Of a stretch of 9,855 bases of DNA, positions 1 through 6,297 are shown in pieces. How positions within the stretch are numbered: the stretch's first letter is position 1; each line of letters begins with the position of its first letter. The DNA lies in assembly GCA_964648705.1 (NCBI GenBank), contig CAZYOI010000021.1:1-9855 (forward strand), given 5' to 3'. The translations under genes were made by a program, and so were the position numbers. The stretch comes from CAZDXV01 sp964648705 (lineage in GTDB: Bacteria; Patescibacteriota; Minisyncoccia; Minisyncoccales; GWA2-38-27). The notes under the pieces were generated by a model. The model made no database searches and was not told the DNA's origin. It saw nothing but the letters and a program-made list of their open reading frames with translations.

Positions 1-15
1 GTTCTTTTATCTGCT

Positions 16-44
16 ATTATACTATATTATTTTATTAATGTCAA
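16..44 (-). promoter_or_regulatory. Perfect consensus sigma-70 promoter pointing out of the window
   Basis: On the minus strand, TTGACA (39-44) is followed after exactly 17 bases by TATAAT (16-21), a 12/12 match to the housekeeping consensus. The -35 box starts only a few bases past the recR stop codon (48-50), so it would drive a gene or RNA to the left of the window, with transcription starting near position 9. No hairpin terminator is visible between recR and this promoter. AT-rich DNA produces -10 look-alikes easily, but a complete two-box match at optimal spacing is rare by chance. Confidence 0.7.
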
Positions 45-47
45 TAG

Positions 48-671
48 CTATTTCCTTCCTTCAAAAGCATCTTCTAAAGTTTGTTCGTCTGCATATTCTA
101 ATTCTCCTCCTGTGGGAAGGCCTCTTCCCAGGCGGGTTATTTTGATATTCTTGTCTTTAATTTTTCTTTCTAAAAGAAGGGCAGTGGTTTCTCCTTCTGT
201 TGTAGGGTTGGTAGCTATGATGACCTCTTCAAAATCCGCCTTTAGGCCGAAGTTCTCCGGCTTTTCTATTCTTTCTTTTAATTCCTCAATCCTTATCTTT
301 TCAATATCTTCTTTTTTGAGATTGGAGACAGTTCCTCCCAGAATAAAGTAATATCCTTTGTATTTCTTTGTATTTTCTATTGATATTAGGTCTGTTTCTT
401 TCTCTACTACGCAGAGAAGACTTTTGTCTCTTGATTTGTTCTGGCAGATAGGGCAGAGAGCATCCTCTTTTTTTGAGGGCTCAAAGGAGTTAAAACAAAA
501 AGAACATACTTTAATGTTCTCTTTTAGATTTTTTAAAGCTTTCACCAGTTCCTCGAAGTCTTTTTTGGGAAGATGAATAAGATAGTAGATAAATCTGGAG
601 GCTGTTCTCGGTCCTACGGTAGGAAACTTGGAAAAAAGATCTATTAGCTTTTTAATAGAGGAAGGATGCAT
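48..671 (-). CDS. recR: Recombination mediator protein RecR
   Basis: RecR works with RecO (and RecF) to load RecA onto SSB-coated single-stranded DNA at gaps during recombinational repair. The 207-aa product has the usual RecR length and order: a helix-hairpin-helix segment (FPTVGPRTASR, residues 16-26), a four-cysteine zinc finger (C56, C59, C73, C76), and a Toprim domain with E90, the ATNPTTEGETTA stretch (153-164) and the RLGRGLPTGGELEYAD signature (180-195). Its ATG overlaps the dnaB stop by one base (TAATG). No Shine-Dalgarno sequence is visible upstream, so translation is probably coupled to dnaB. It is the last gene of the cysS-dnaB-recR group. In many bacteria recR follows dnaX and ybaB. 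Here dnaX is elsewhere on the opposite strand and no ybaB is seen. Confidence 0.97.
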   Translation of the reverse strand: MHPSSIKKLIDLFSKFPTVGPRTASRFIYYLIHLPKKDFEELVKALKNLKENIKVCSFCFNSFEPSKKEDALCPICQNKSRDKSLLCVVEKETDLISIENTKKYKGYYFILGGTVSNLKKEDIEKIRIEELKERIEKPENFGLKADFEEVIIATNPTTEGETTALLLERKIKDKNIKITRLGRGLPTGGELEYADEQTLEDAFEGRK

Positions 672-3310
672 TAATCTTGATCTGTGAGATATTCTTCTTT
701 TTCAAGGTTTCTGAAGGTGGCTCTTTGTTCGTCAAAGTAGAGCTCTGCTTTTCCTATGGGTCCGTTTCTGTGCTTTGCTATGATAATATCCGCTATATTC
801 TTCCTGGATGTATCTTCTCTGTATCTGTCCTCCCTGTAGATGAACATGGCTACATCGCAGTCCTGCTCAAGGCTGTTGTGAACAATAATACCGTTGGCTA
901 TAAAGTTGTGGTTTTTAGGAACGGCAGCGTCGTAAACCTTTTCCGTTTTGAGGGGTTTTATTGAAATTATCTCATCCCAATAAACATCAGAATCAGCTAG
1001 ATCTTTAAGTTCGGCAGCGGGCATAAACTTTATTATCCTTTTCATTCTAGTTCTGCTAATCCCGTTTTTTAAAAGAGTAGAACCATTGTAAGCTACTCCG
1101 TATTTTTCAGCCCAGTTCCGCCAGCTTAAATTGTAATCTGTCTTTAAAACGGCTATACGTTCCCAAATTTCTTTTGGGATAACGTCAAGATTAGTGTTCG
1201 TTTCGATAGCGTTAAGGTATTTTACTAATTTTGGAATAATTCTACCTCTTTCTCCGTAAGACCCTATTTTCTTAAGGAACTTAAGCTGGTTTTCCTTTCC
1301 CTGGATAATAATATGATAACAAACACGATAATTTTCTTTTCTGGCTTCTGTTATTTTGCTTCTTATGCCGGTTCTTACTAACAATTCTTTTATTTGCTCT
1401 GCCATTTTAGGGCTTGTGGTTGAGTAGTATATAGATGCCGACGGCTTTCTTTTTTTAAGTTTTTTAACGCTTAAATTGCCGTCTGTTGCCCAGAGGTGTT
1501 TTAGAAATAAAGAGATCTTTTCTTTATTTGAACAAAATACCGCCTCGGGAATCTCTTTTTTCCATGATCTCACTCTTTCAATTCCTAGCTTTTTATACCA
1601 CTCAGTTATTGGATTGAATTTTCTATGGGTATTATGGCAAGGAGAAGGAAGATAAACATGCCACCAGTTCTTTTGCCTTACTATTTTTGCTCTTATATCA
1701 AAAAGACTTTTTGCTTTTTCTGCTACAACTTTAATATTTTCGTAATCTGAACTTGTGTAATGAAAAGGCTGATTGGGCAATATACAGCCGTCTTCTAAAA
1801 GATGGGCGAGCAGAATCAGTTCGTCGTCAGAGATCTGTTCCTTCTTTGGCTTGATGTTAATTTCTCTCGGTACTGCGATACGATCTCCGGCAGAGAGCTG
1901 GTCGAGCCTGGACCAGCTGCTGGCTTTTAAGAAGGGATGGTTTCCAGAAGCTTTGATTTTAAAACCGCTTTTTGTTTTGAGTTCGTAAAGTTTCTTCCTG
2001 CCGCTGCAGAAAACCTTAGAAATAATTGTTTTTTCAAGCTTTAGATTACTGTTTAAGCTGAGCACAGGTATATTAGTTTTGCCTTCAAGCTGTTTTATTG
2101 GTATTCTTTCGCCGGTATCTGCTCTTGTTATCAGAGTATTGCTTTCAAGACAGCCCGAATCTCTCAAATCTGCCAGTTTGGGAATTTGGGGCGTTCTTCT
2201 CTCTACCAGACGGGAAAGCTGGGAGAGGGCCAAAACAGGGATATTCAATTCTCTGGCCAGGCCTTTTAGGGACCTGGAGATCTCCGTAACCTGCTGGACA
2301 ATGCCGGCTGCAGAATCTCTGGGAGTTACAAGCTGAAGGTAGTCTATGACTATGAGGCCTAGGCCGTGCTGGGCTTGGAGCCTTCTGGCCATAGCTCTCA
2401 TCTGGAGCACATTTGCCGTGGCTGCGTCGTCAACATAGATTGGAGCTTCAGAGAGCACCCCCATAGCGTGCTGGATTCTGGAAAAGTCGTTGTCTTCTCC
2501 TTTACTTTTCAGTTTTCCCGTTCTTAATTTCCAGAGATCGACATTGGACAAGCTTGCTATTAACCTGTCGGCCAGCTGGTCTTTCGACATCTCAAGGCTG
2601 AAGATTCCGACAGGCGTTTTGGTGTCTATGGCGACATTGGTTGCAATGTTCAGAGCCAAGCTTGTCTTTCCCATTGAAGGCCTGGAAGCAAGGATAACCA
2701 GGTCTGACTTCTGGAGGCCTGCCAGCATATTATCCAAGCTTTTAAAGCCCGTAGGAAGACCTCTTATTCCCCCTTTCTCTTTTGACAGCTTGTCCATTCT
2801 CCCGAAGGCCTCTTCGAGGGTAGATTTTACGGGAATGAATTTTTGGGTAAGTCCCTGCTGAGCTATGCTGAATATTTTCTGCTCTGCTCTGTCTAAAAGA
2901 ACCTCTATATCTTCTTCTTCGCTGTATCCCAGAGTGTTAATCTCCTGGCTTGATTCTATTAAGTCTCTTAGAACCCTTTTTCTCTGGATTGTCTTGGCGT
3001 AATCTATTACATGGGCTGCCGTAGGAACCTTGTTTATTAATTCTGTCAGGTAGCTGTTTCCTCCTATATCTTTTAAAAGTTTTTTCTCCTTTAGTCTGTT
3101 TGTAACGGACAGAAGATCAATTGCTTCTCCTTTTTCAAAAAGCTCTGTTACTGTTTTGTATATCTCCTGATGGCTTTTTTTATAGAAGTCTTTGGGAGTT
3201 AAAAAGTCCGCTATTTTTGTTATAGCGTTTTTGTCTATAAGGAGGCATCCCAGGACTGACTGTTCTGTTTCAATATTCTGAGGAGGTAATTGTGATCTTT
3301 TTTCTGCCAT
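671..3310 (-). CDS. dnaB: Replicative DNA helicase DnaB containing an in-frame intein
   Basis: DnaB is the hexameric 5'-3' helicase that unwinds the replication fork. Numbered from the ATG at 3310, the precursor is 879 aa. The N-terminal domain starts with LPPQNIETEQSVLG (8-21). The RecA-like ATPase has Walker A SRPSMGKTS (209-217) and Walker B LIVIDYLQL (319-327). The conserved DLRDSG (381-386) is interrupted by a 426-aa intein (387-812), and the helicase resumes at SLEQDCDVAMFIYRED. Removing the intein leaves a 453-aa helicase, a normal DnaB size. A longer form could start at a TTG at 3346, adding 12 residues and overlapping cysS by 17 bases. I prefer the ATG because the family normally starts near here and the gap to cysS is then 19 bases. 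Neither start has a strong Shine-Dalgarno. The gene lies between cysS and recR and probably shares their transcript. Confidence 0.97.
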   Translation of the reverse strand: MAEKRSQLPPQNIETEQSVLGCLLIDKNAITKIADFLTPKDFYKKSHQEIYKTVTELFEKGEAIDLLSVTNRLKEKKLLKDIGGNSYLTELINKVPTAAHVIDYAKTIQRKRVLRDLIESSQEINTLGYSEEEDIEVLLDRAEQKIFSIAQQGLTQKFIPVKSTLEEAFGRMDKLSKEKGGIRGLPTGFKSLDNMLAGLQKSDLVILASRPSMGKTSLALNIATNVAIDTKTPVGIFSLEMSKDQLADRLIASLSNVDLWKLRTGKLKSKGEDNDFSRIQHAMGVLSEAPIYVDDAATANVLQMRAMARRLQAQHGLGLIVIDYLQLVTPRDSAAGIVQQVTEISRSLKGLARELNIPVLALSQLSRLVERRTPQIPKLADLRDSGCLESNTLITRADTGERIPIKQLEGKTNIPVLSLNSNLKLEKTIISKVFCSGRKKLYELKTKSGFKIKASGNHPFLKASSWSRLDQLSAGDRIAVPREINIKPKKEQISDDELILLAHLLEDGCILPNQPFHYTSSDYENIKVVAEKAKSLFDIRAKIVRQKNWWHVYLPSPCHNTHRKFNPITEWYKKLGIERVRSWKKEIPEAVFCSNKEKISLFLKHLWATDGNLSVKKLKKRKPSASIYYSTTSPKMAEQIKELLVRTGIRSKITEARKENYRVCYHIIIQGKENQLKFLKKIGSYGERGRIIPKLVKYLNAIETNTNLDVIPKEIWERIAVLKTDYNLSWRNWAEKYGVAYNGSTLLKNGISRTRMKRIIKFMPAAELKDLADSDVYWDEIISIKPLKTEKVYDAAVPKNHNFIANGIIVHNSLEQDCDVAMFIYREDRYREDTSRKNIADIIIAKHRNGPIGKAELYFDEQRATFRNLEKEEYLTDQD
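875..2152 (-). mobile_element. DnaB intein with LAGLIDADG homing endonuclease
   Basis: This is a self-splicing protein insertion of 426 codons, residues C387-N812 of the DnaB precursor. Splicing features visible: nucleophile C387 at the start of block A (CLESNTLI), block B with SGNHP (455-459, H458), the C-terminal block with NHNFIANGIIVHN ending in H811-N812, and S813 as the first residue after it. Endonuclease features visible: block C LLEDG (504-508, D507) and block E LWATDGN (606-612, D610), giving both aspartates expected of a DOD/LAGLIDADG enzyme. A TG-I/V motif (LLVRTGIRSKI) follows. It sits in the DLR(E/D)SG|S(I/L)EQD site, the same place as the well-studied Synechocystis DnaB intein. 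All key residues are present, so it is probably competent for splicing and possibly for homing. This is inference; activity is not shown. Confidence 0.95.
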
Positions 3311-3329
3311 CGTTTTCTTTATATCAAGA

Positions 3330-4712
3330 TTATTGCTTGTCTGCAATGTTTTTCTTTATGATGCTTCCTTCTTTCGTGTCTTCTATAGCATATCCCAGTT
3401 TATTTATCTTTTCTCTTGTTTTGTCGGCTTCTTTCCAGTTTTTATCCTTTCTCTGCTTTTCTCTTTCTTTAACTAATTCTCTTATTTCTTTTGGTATTTT
3501 AACCGGCTTTATTTCTTTTAAGTTAAGGCCGAATATCTTATCGAATTCTAAAAGAGTTCCTTTTTTGTTTTCAGTTTTTTTATCTTTTATCAAGTTCCAC
3601 ATTAGAGCTAAAGCTTTAGGAATGTTTAAATCGTCAGATATTAACTGATTGAATTCTTTTTGGTATTTCTTATTTATCTTTTTAGAAGATCCTTCAATTT
3701 CAGAAAACTTCTGGTAAAGATTATCTAAAGCGTTTTGAGCTCCCTTTAATGTTTTCCAGCTGAAAGTGAGTTTCTTTCTGTAATGGGTTCCTAAGCATAG
3801 ATAGCGGTAAGCTAAAGGATTAAACCCTTTTTCCGTTAAGTCGTTCAAAGTTATAATATTTCCTTCTGATTTTCCCATTCTTCCTTTTTTTAAGATTAGA
3901 AACTCTCCGTGAAGCCAGTAATTGGCGAGGTTCTTTTTGTAAAGGGCTTCTGCCTGGGCTATCTCGTTTGTGTGGTGAATAGGGATATGGTCTATTCCCC
4001 CGCAGTGGATGTCAAAAGGTATTCCCAGATGTTTTAGAGACATTGCAACGCACTCTGTATGCCAGCCGGGAAATCCTTTTCCCCAGGGAGAATCCCATTC
4101 CATCTGCCTTTTTGCGCCTTTAGGAGTCAGTTTCCAGAGAGCAAAATCTCTAGGATTCCTTTTTCCTTTCACTTTGGCTACTCTTGCTCCTTCTTTCAGT
4201 TTTCTTTTCTTGCTTCCTGTCAGTTTCCCGTAGTCTTTTATCTTTGAGGTGTCAAAGTATACGCCGTCTTCTATTTTATAGGTGTATCCTTTCTTTTCCA
4301 GTTCTTTGATAAGATTTATCTGGTCTTTTATAGTTTCTGTGGCTTTAGGAAGAATATCTGCCCTCTCTATATTCAGTTTCTTGATATCTTCTTTGAAGGC
4401 CTTAGTGTAAAAGTCCGCTATTTCTTCGGCTGTCTTTTTTTCTCTTTTAGCTCCTTTTTCCATCTTATCCTCTCCCGTGTCAGAGTCCGAAGTAAGGTGT
4501 CCTACGTCCGTAATATTCATTACATGCTTTATTTTGTATTTGTTGTATTTTAAAGTTTTTTTGAGGATATCCTCAAAGATATATGTTCTTAAGTTTCCTA
4601 TGTGAGCGTACCAGTAAACAGTAGGGCCGCAGGTGTACAATCCTGCGCTTTTATCTTTTATGGGTTTGAAGCTTTCCTTTTTTCTGGTTAGAGTGTTGTA
4701 AAGCTTTATCAT
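3330..4712 (-). CDS. cysS: Cysteinyl-tRNA synthetase (CysRS)
   Basis: CysRS charges tRNA-Cys with cysteine in the cytosol; it is a class I synthetase. The 460-aa product matches the E. coli length and register. The HIGH-type motif is HIGN (37-40) within the typical PTVYWYAHIGN context. The KMSKS-type loop is RMGKS (278-282). The zinc ligands that recognise cysteine are C28, C221, H246 and E250, with the same 25- and 4-residue spacings as E. coli C209, H234 and E238. The C-terminal part contains the short helical anticodon-recognition (DALR-like) region and the usual 'NWKEADKTREKINKLGYAIEDTKEG' type ending. Serine of KMSKS is glycine here, a tolerated variant. It is first in the cysS-dnaB-recR group and has its own promoter close to the ATG, with no Shine-Dalgarno. 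Confidence 0.98.
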   Translation of the reverse strand: MIKLYNTLTRKKESFKPIKDKSAGLYTCGPTVYWYAHIGNLRTYIFEDILKKTLKYNKYKIKHVMNITDVGHLTSDSDTGEDKMEKGAKREKKTAEEIADFYTKAFKEDIKKLNIERADILPKATETIKDQINLIKELEKKGYTYKIEDGVYFDTSKIKDYGKLTGSKKRKLKEGARVAKVKGKRNPRDFALWKLTPKGAKRQMEWDSPWGKGFPGWHTECVAMSLKHLGIPFDIHCGGIDHIPIHHTNEIAQAEALYKKNLANYWLHGEFLILKKGRMGKSEGNIITLNDLTEKGFNPLAYRYLCLGTHYRKKLTFSWKTLKGAQNALDNLYQKFSEIEGSSKKINKKYQKEFNQLISDDLNIPKALALMWNLIKDKKTENKKGTLLEFDKIFGLNLKEIKPVKIPKEIRELVKEREKQRKDKNWKEADKTREKINKLGYAIEDTKEGSIIKKNIADKQ

Positions 4713-4720
4713 AATAGTCT

Positions 4721-4749
4721 ATTCTAGCAGATTTGTTTTAAAATATCTA
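4721..4749 (-). promoter_or_regulatory. Predicted cysS operon promoter, extended -10, leaderless or near-leaderless
   Basis: On the minus strand TGC-TAGAAT (4721-4729) is an extended -10 box with one mismatch to TATAAT. TAGATA (4744-4749) lies 17 bases upstream as a 4/6 match to the -35 box. Transcription would begin near 4714, while the cysS ATG starts at 4712. The mRNA would therefore have about two bases ahead of the start codon, which agrees with the lack of a Shine-Dalgarno sequence. This is a pattern call only; the start site is not measured. Confidence 0.55.
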
Positions 4750-4755
4750 TTTTAT

Positions 4756-4784
4756 TTGACAAATAATATCTTATATGATAGAAA
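4756..4784 (+). promoter_or_regulatory. Predicted promoter of the hypothetical gene cassette
   Basis: TTGACA (4756-4761) is a perfect -35 box. At 17-base spacing the -10 position reads TAGAAA (4779-4784), 4/6 to consensus. Transcription would start near 4791, just before the hairpin at 4796-4816. It is divergent to the cysS promoter in the same 150-bp intergenic region (4713-4862). A better-looking TATGAT (4774-4779) is only 12 bases from the -35 and was not used. Confidence 0.5.
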
Positions 4785-4795
4785 ATAGTCAGTAA

Positions 4796-4816
4796 GATGA
4801 GGAGCGGTTCCTCATC
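4796..4816 (+). promoter_or_regulatory. Hairpin in the 5' leader of the hypothetical gene
   Basis: GATGAGGA (4796-4803) and TCCTCATC (4809-4816) are perfect 8-bp inverted arms around a 5-base loop (GCGGT). If transcription starts near 4791 this hairpin would sit at the very 5' end of a roughly 70-base leader, where it could stabilise the message. There is no U-tract after it, so it is not a terminator. A role is inferred, not shown. Confidence 0.45.
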
Positions 4817-4847
4817 GTTGAAAACTGGAATATGGCGAAAACCCAAG

Positions 4848-4853
4848 AAAGGA
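4848..4853 (+). promoter_or_regulatory. Shine-Dalgarno site that sets the start of the hypothetical gene
   Basis: AAAGGA lies 9 bases before the ATG at 4863, a good ribosome-binding arrangement. An in-frame ATG at 4797 lies inside the leader hairpin and has no such site, so 4863 is the better start. This is one of the few clear Shine-Dalgarno sites in the window; most other genes here have none. Confidence 0.6.
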
Positions 4854-4862
4854 AAAAACGCC

Positions 4863-5516
4863 ATGTCCAAAAAAGGCTATGACAGGCAGACAGCTCACTT
4901 TTTGGCGATTGTAGGGCAGAACATCCCTGCATTATCTGGGGATATGATGCAAAGATGGATTGAGAGTCCAGCAGAGCTCCAAAGGGCGCTTTCGGTTTTA
5001 TCTTCTCCGGAGTTTCAGATCTGGAAAACAATCAGACTAGGAACAGGCCTTCAAACCAAGGAGGACTTTCTCAAAGCCCTCAAAGAGGAAGACTGTCGGG
5101 TCAGCGATTGGGCAAAGGATCTTCTTTCCGAGCCTTATTTCAAGAGAGCTGAGAAGGAAACCGAGATAGACTTGGTTGTTGTTTCGGCAAAAGACCTCGG
5201 TTTCCAAAAACCCACGCCCAAAAACCAAATTTACCAGAAAGCCCAAGCACTGGGTCTGGAACTCTGTCCTGCTGAGGTAGGTCCTCAGCTTAGGCCTGCT
5301 GAGGTAGGTCCTCAGCTTAGGCTTCAGTACCCAGACCAGCCCGAAGGAGAGTGGCTCCTTGTTGTGGCTATGAAGCCCATCAACTTTCGTGGCGATTCGC
5401 ACGTGTTTGCTGTTGAGTACGATCTTCCCGACCTGCGGCTCCATATTTACGGTGGCCATTCTGACCTTATCTGGAGCCCTGAGTCCTATTGGGTTTTCTG
5501 TCGGCCCCGCAAATAG
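4863..5516 (+). CDS. Conserved hypothetical protein, CPR 'CPAEVGPQLRLQY' type
   Basis: The function is unknown. The 217-aa product (start chosen by the AAAGGA site) is soluble-looking, with no signal peptide or membrane segment. From memory, very similar proteins recur, often as several paralogs, in Parcubacteria genomes. They share the blocks seen here: IPALSGDMMQRWIE (21-34), EFQIWKTIRLGTGL (50-63), DWAKDLL (82-88), ETEIDLVVVSAKDLGF (99-114), LCPAEVGPQLR (134-144), GEWLLVVAMKPI (162-173) and a C-terminal YWVFCRPRK. This copy contains the nonapeptide PAEVGPQLR twice in a row (136-144, 145-153) through an exact 27-bp duplication. The gene is GC-rich relative to its surroundings: 95 of 180 bases at 5341-5520, against 45 of 120 at 5641-5760. 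It stands alone with its own promoter and terminator, which suggests transfer as a unit. Family membership is recollection and should be confirmed by a protein search. Confidence 0.8.
   Translation: MSKKGYDRQTAHFLAIVGQNIPALSGDMMQRWIESPAELQRALSVLSSPEFQIWKTIRLGTGLQTKEDFLKALKEEDCRVSDWAKDLLSEPYFKRAEKETEIDLVVVSAKDLGFQKPTPKNQIYQKAQALGLELCPAEVGPQLRPAEVGPQLRLQYPDQPEGEWLLVVAMKPINFRGDSHVFAVEYDLPDLRLHIYGGHSDLIWSPESYWVFCRPRK
5268..5321 (+). repeat. Exact 27-bp tandem duplication with internal palindromes
   Basis: Two identical 27-base units lie end to end at 5268-5294 and 5295-5321, in frame, each coding PAEVGPQLR. Each unit contains a perfect 7-bp inverted repeat, GCTGAGG-TAGGT-CCTCAGC, and the junction forms the reciprocal CCTCAGC...GCTGAGG. 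Complete identity points to a recent event, probably slippage at a hairpin during replication. Confidence 0.97.
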
Positions 5517-5552
5517 CAAAAGGTTCTTGGATCCTTGGATCTTTGGACAAAC

Positions 5553-5581
5553 CCCCTTGTCGTTTATGGCAAGGGGTTTTT
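5553..5581 (+). terminator. Intrinsic terminator after the hypothetical gene
   Basis: CCCCTTG (5553-5559) pairs with CAAGGGG (5570-5576) around a 10-base loop and is followed by TTTTT (5577-5581). An extra C and flanking AAA/TTT can extend the stem with a one-base bulge. It lies about 36 bases after the stop codon and separates this gene from gtrA. Confidence 0.88.
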
Positions 5582-5582
5582 C

Positions 5583-5611
5583 TTGATTAAACTTTCTTAA
5601 AAAGTTAAGAT
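5583..5611 (+). promoter_or_regulatory. Weak candidate promoter for gtrA-dnaX
   Basis: TTGATT (5583-5588, 4/6) is followed after 17 bases by TAAGAT (5606-5611, 4/6). Transcription would start near 5618, about 25 bases before the gtrA ATG. The terminator just upstream makes a promoter somewhere here necessary, but this exact choice is uncertain in AT-rich DNA. An 8-bp direct repeat (AAGTTAAG at 5602 and 5623) overlaps it. Confidence 0.35.
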
Positions 5612-5642
5612 AGAGTAATAATAAGTTAAGTTTATTTTAAAA

Positions 5643-6296
5643 ATGAAAAAGACAGATTATATCTTTCCTTTAGTTATCGGAGAAGTCATAGCTTTAATAT
5701 TTTTAGCGGTATCTCGTTTAGGTATAGCCAAGGCCTTAAGTCTGCCTGAAGCGGTAGACCAGTTTGCTTTATATTTGCCTATTATCCTTCCTGTACTTTC
5801 TTTAATAGGAACTGTTATAGCTTATTTCTTGGGAAAAGTTTTTCCTGTTTTGTTTCAATTGGCAAAGTTTGTTTTGGTGGGAGCTTTAAATACTTTTGTC
5901 GATCTGGGAATCTTGAATATATTGATTCTTTTAACCGGGATAGCTTCGGGTTGGTTTTATTCTTTGTTTAAAGCCCTTTCTTTTTCATTTTCTGTTATTA
6001 ACTCTTACTTTTGGAACAAGTTTTGGACTTATGAGCATAAAGAAACCAAAGTAGGAGGCAAAGAGTTTGGCAAGTTTTATTTAGTTGCTGGAATAGGGTT
6101 TATTTTGAATGTGGGAGTAGCCTCTCTTATAGTTAATATTGTAGGGCCCCAGTTTGGGATCTCTGCTGAATTATGGGCTAACATAGGGGCCTTTGTAGCT
6201 ATTATTTGTGTCTTTATGTGGAATTTTTTGGGGTATAAGTTCATTGTCTTTAAGAAAAAAGACAAGGAAGTTCCCATTACCCCTCCTTTAGAATAA
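5643..6296 (+). CDS. GtrA-like integral membrane protein
   Basis: GtrA-family proteins are small multi-span membrane proteins, thought to help move or flip lipid-linked sugars used for cell-surface glycans. The 217-aa product has the family's recognisable parts: KFVLVGALNTFVDLGILN (75-92), SVINSYFWNKFWTY (117-130) and the final MWNFLGYKFIVFKKK (192-206). About six hydrophobic segments are visible, near residues 7-29, 42-65, 74-98, 105-124, 143-166 and 178-200. The first two precede the GtrA core, which normally has four, so this is an extended variant. There is no cleavable signal peptide. No clear Shine-Dalgarno is seen before the ATG at 5643. The stop is one base before the dnaX ATG, so the two are probably co-transcribed. 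The substrate cannot be told from sequence. Confidence 0.88.
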   Translation: MKKTDYIFPLVIGEVIALIFLAVSRLGIAKALSLPEAVDQFALYLPIILPVLSLIGTVIAYFLGKVFPVLFQLAKFVLVGALNTFVDLGILNILILLTGIASGWFYSLFKALSFSFSVINSYFWNKFWTYEHKETKVGGKEFGKFYLVAGIGFILNVGVASLIVNIVGPQFGISAELWANIGAFVAIICVFMWNFLGYKFIVFKKKDKEVPITPPLE

Positions 6297-6297
6297 T

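Noticed and set aside
677..2861. Several plus-strand open frames of 63-123 codons opposite dnaB
   Set aside because: They lie entirely within a confident dnaB/intein gene and their products show no domains; shadows of the coding strand.
3311..3346. TTG start giving DnaB 12 more residues
   Set aside because: The codon is weaker, it overlaps cysS, and the family-typical N-terminus fits the ATG at 3310. It cannot be fully excluded.
4756..4779. TTGACA with TATGAT as a promoter pair
   Set aside because: The spacing is 12 bases, too short for sigma-70; the 17-base alternative was used.
4797..4862. Upstream in-frame ATG for the hypothetical gene
   Set aside because: It lies inside the leader hairpin with no ribosome-binding site; the ATG at 4863 has AAAGGA at good spacing and fits the N-terminus I recall for the family.
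5037..5519. 160-codon open frame on the minus strand opposite the hypothetical gene
   Set aside because: It mirrors the plus-strand gene, which has conserved blocks, a Shine-Dalgarno site and a terminator in its own direction. The minus-strand product has no recognisable motif.
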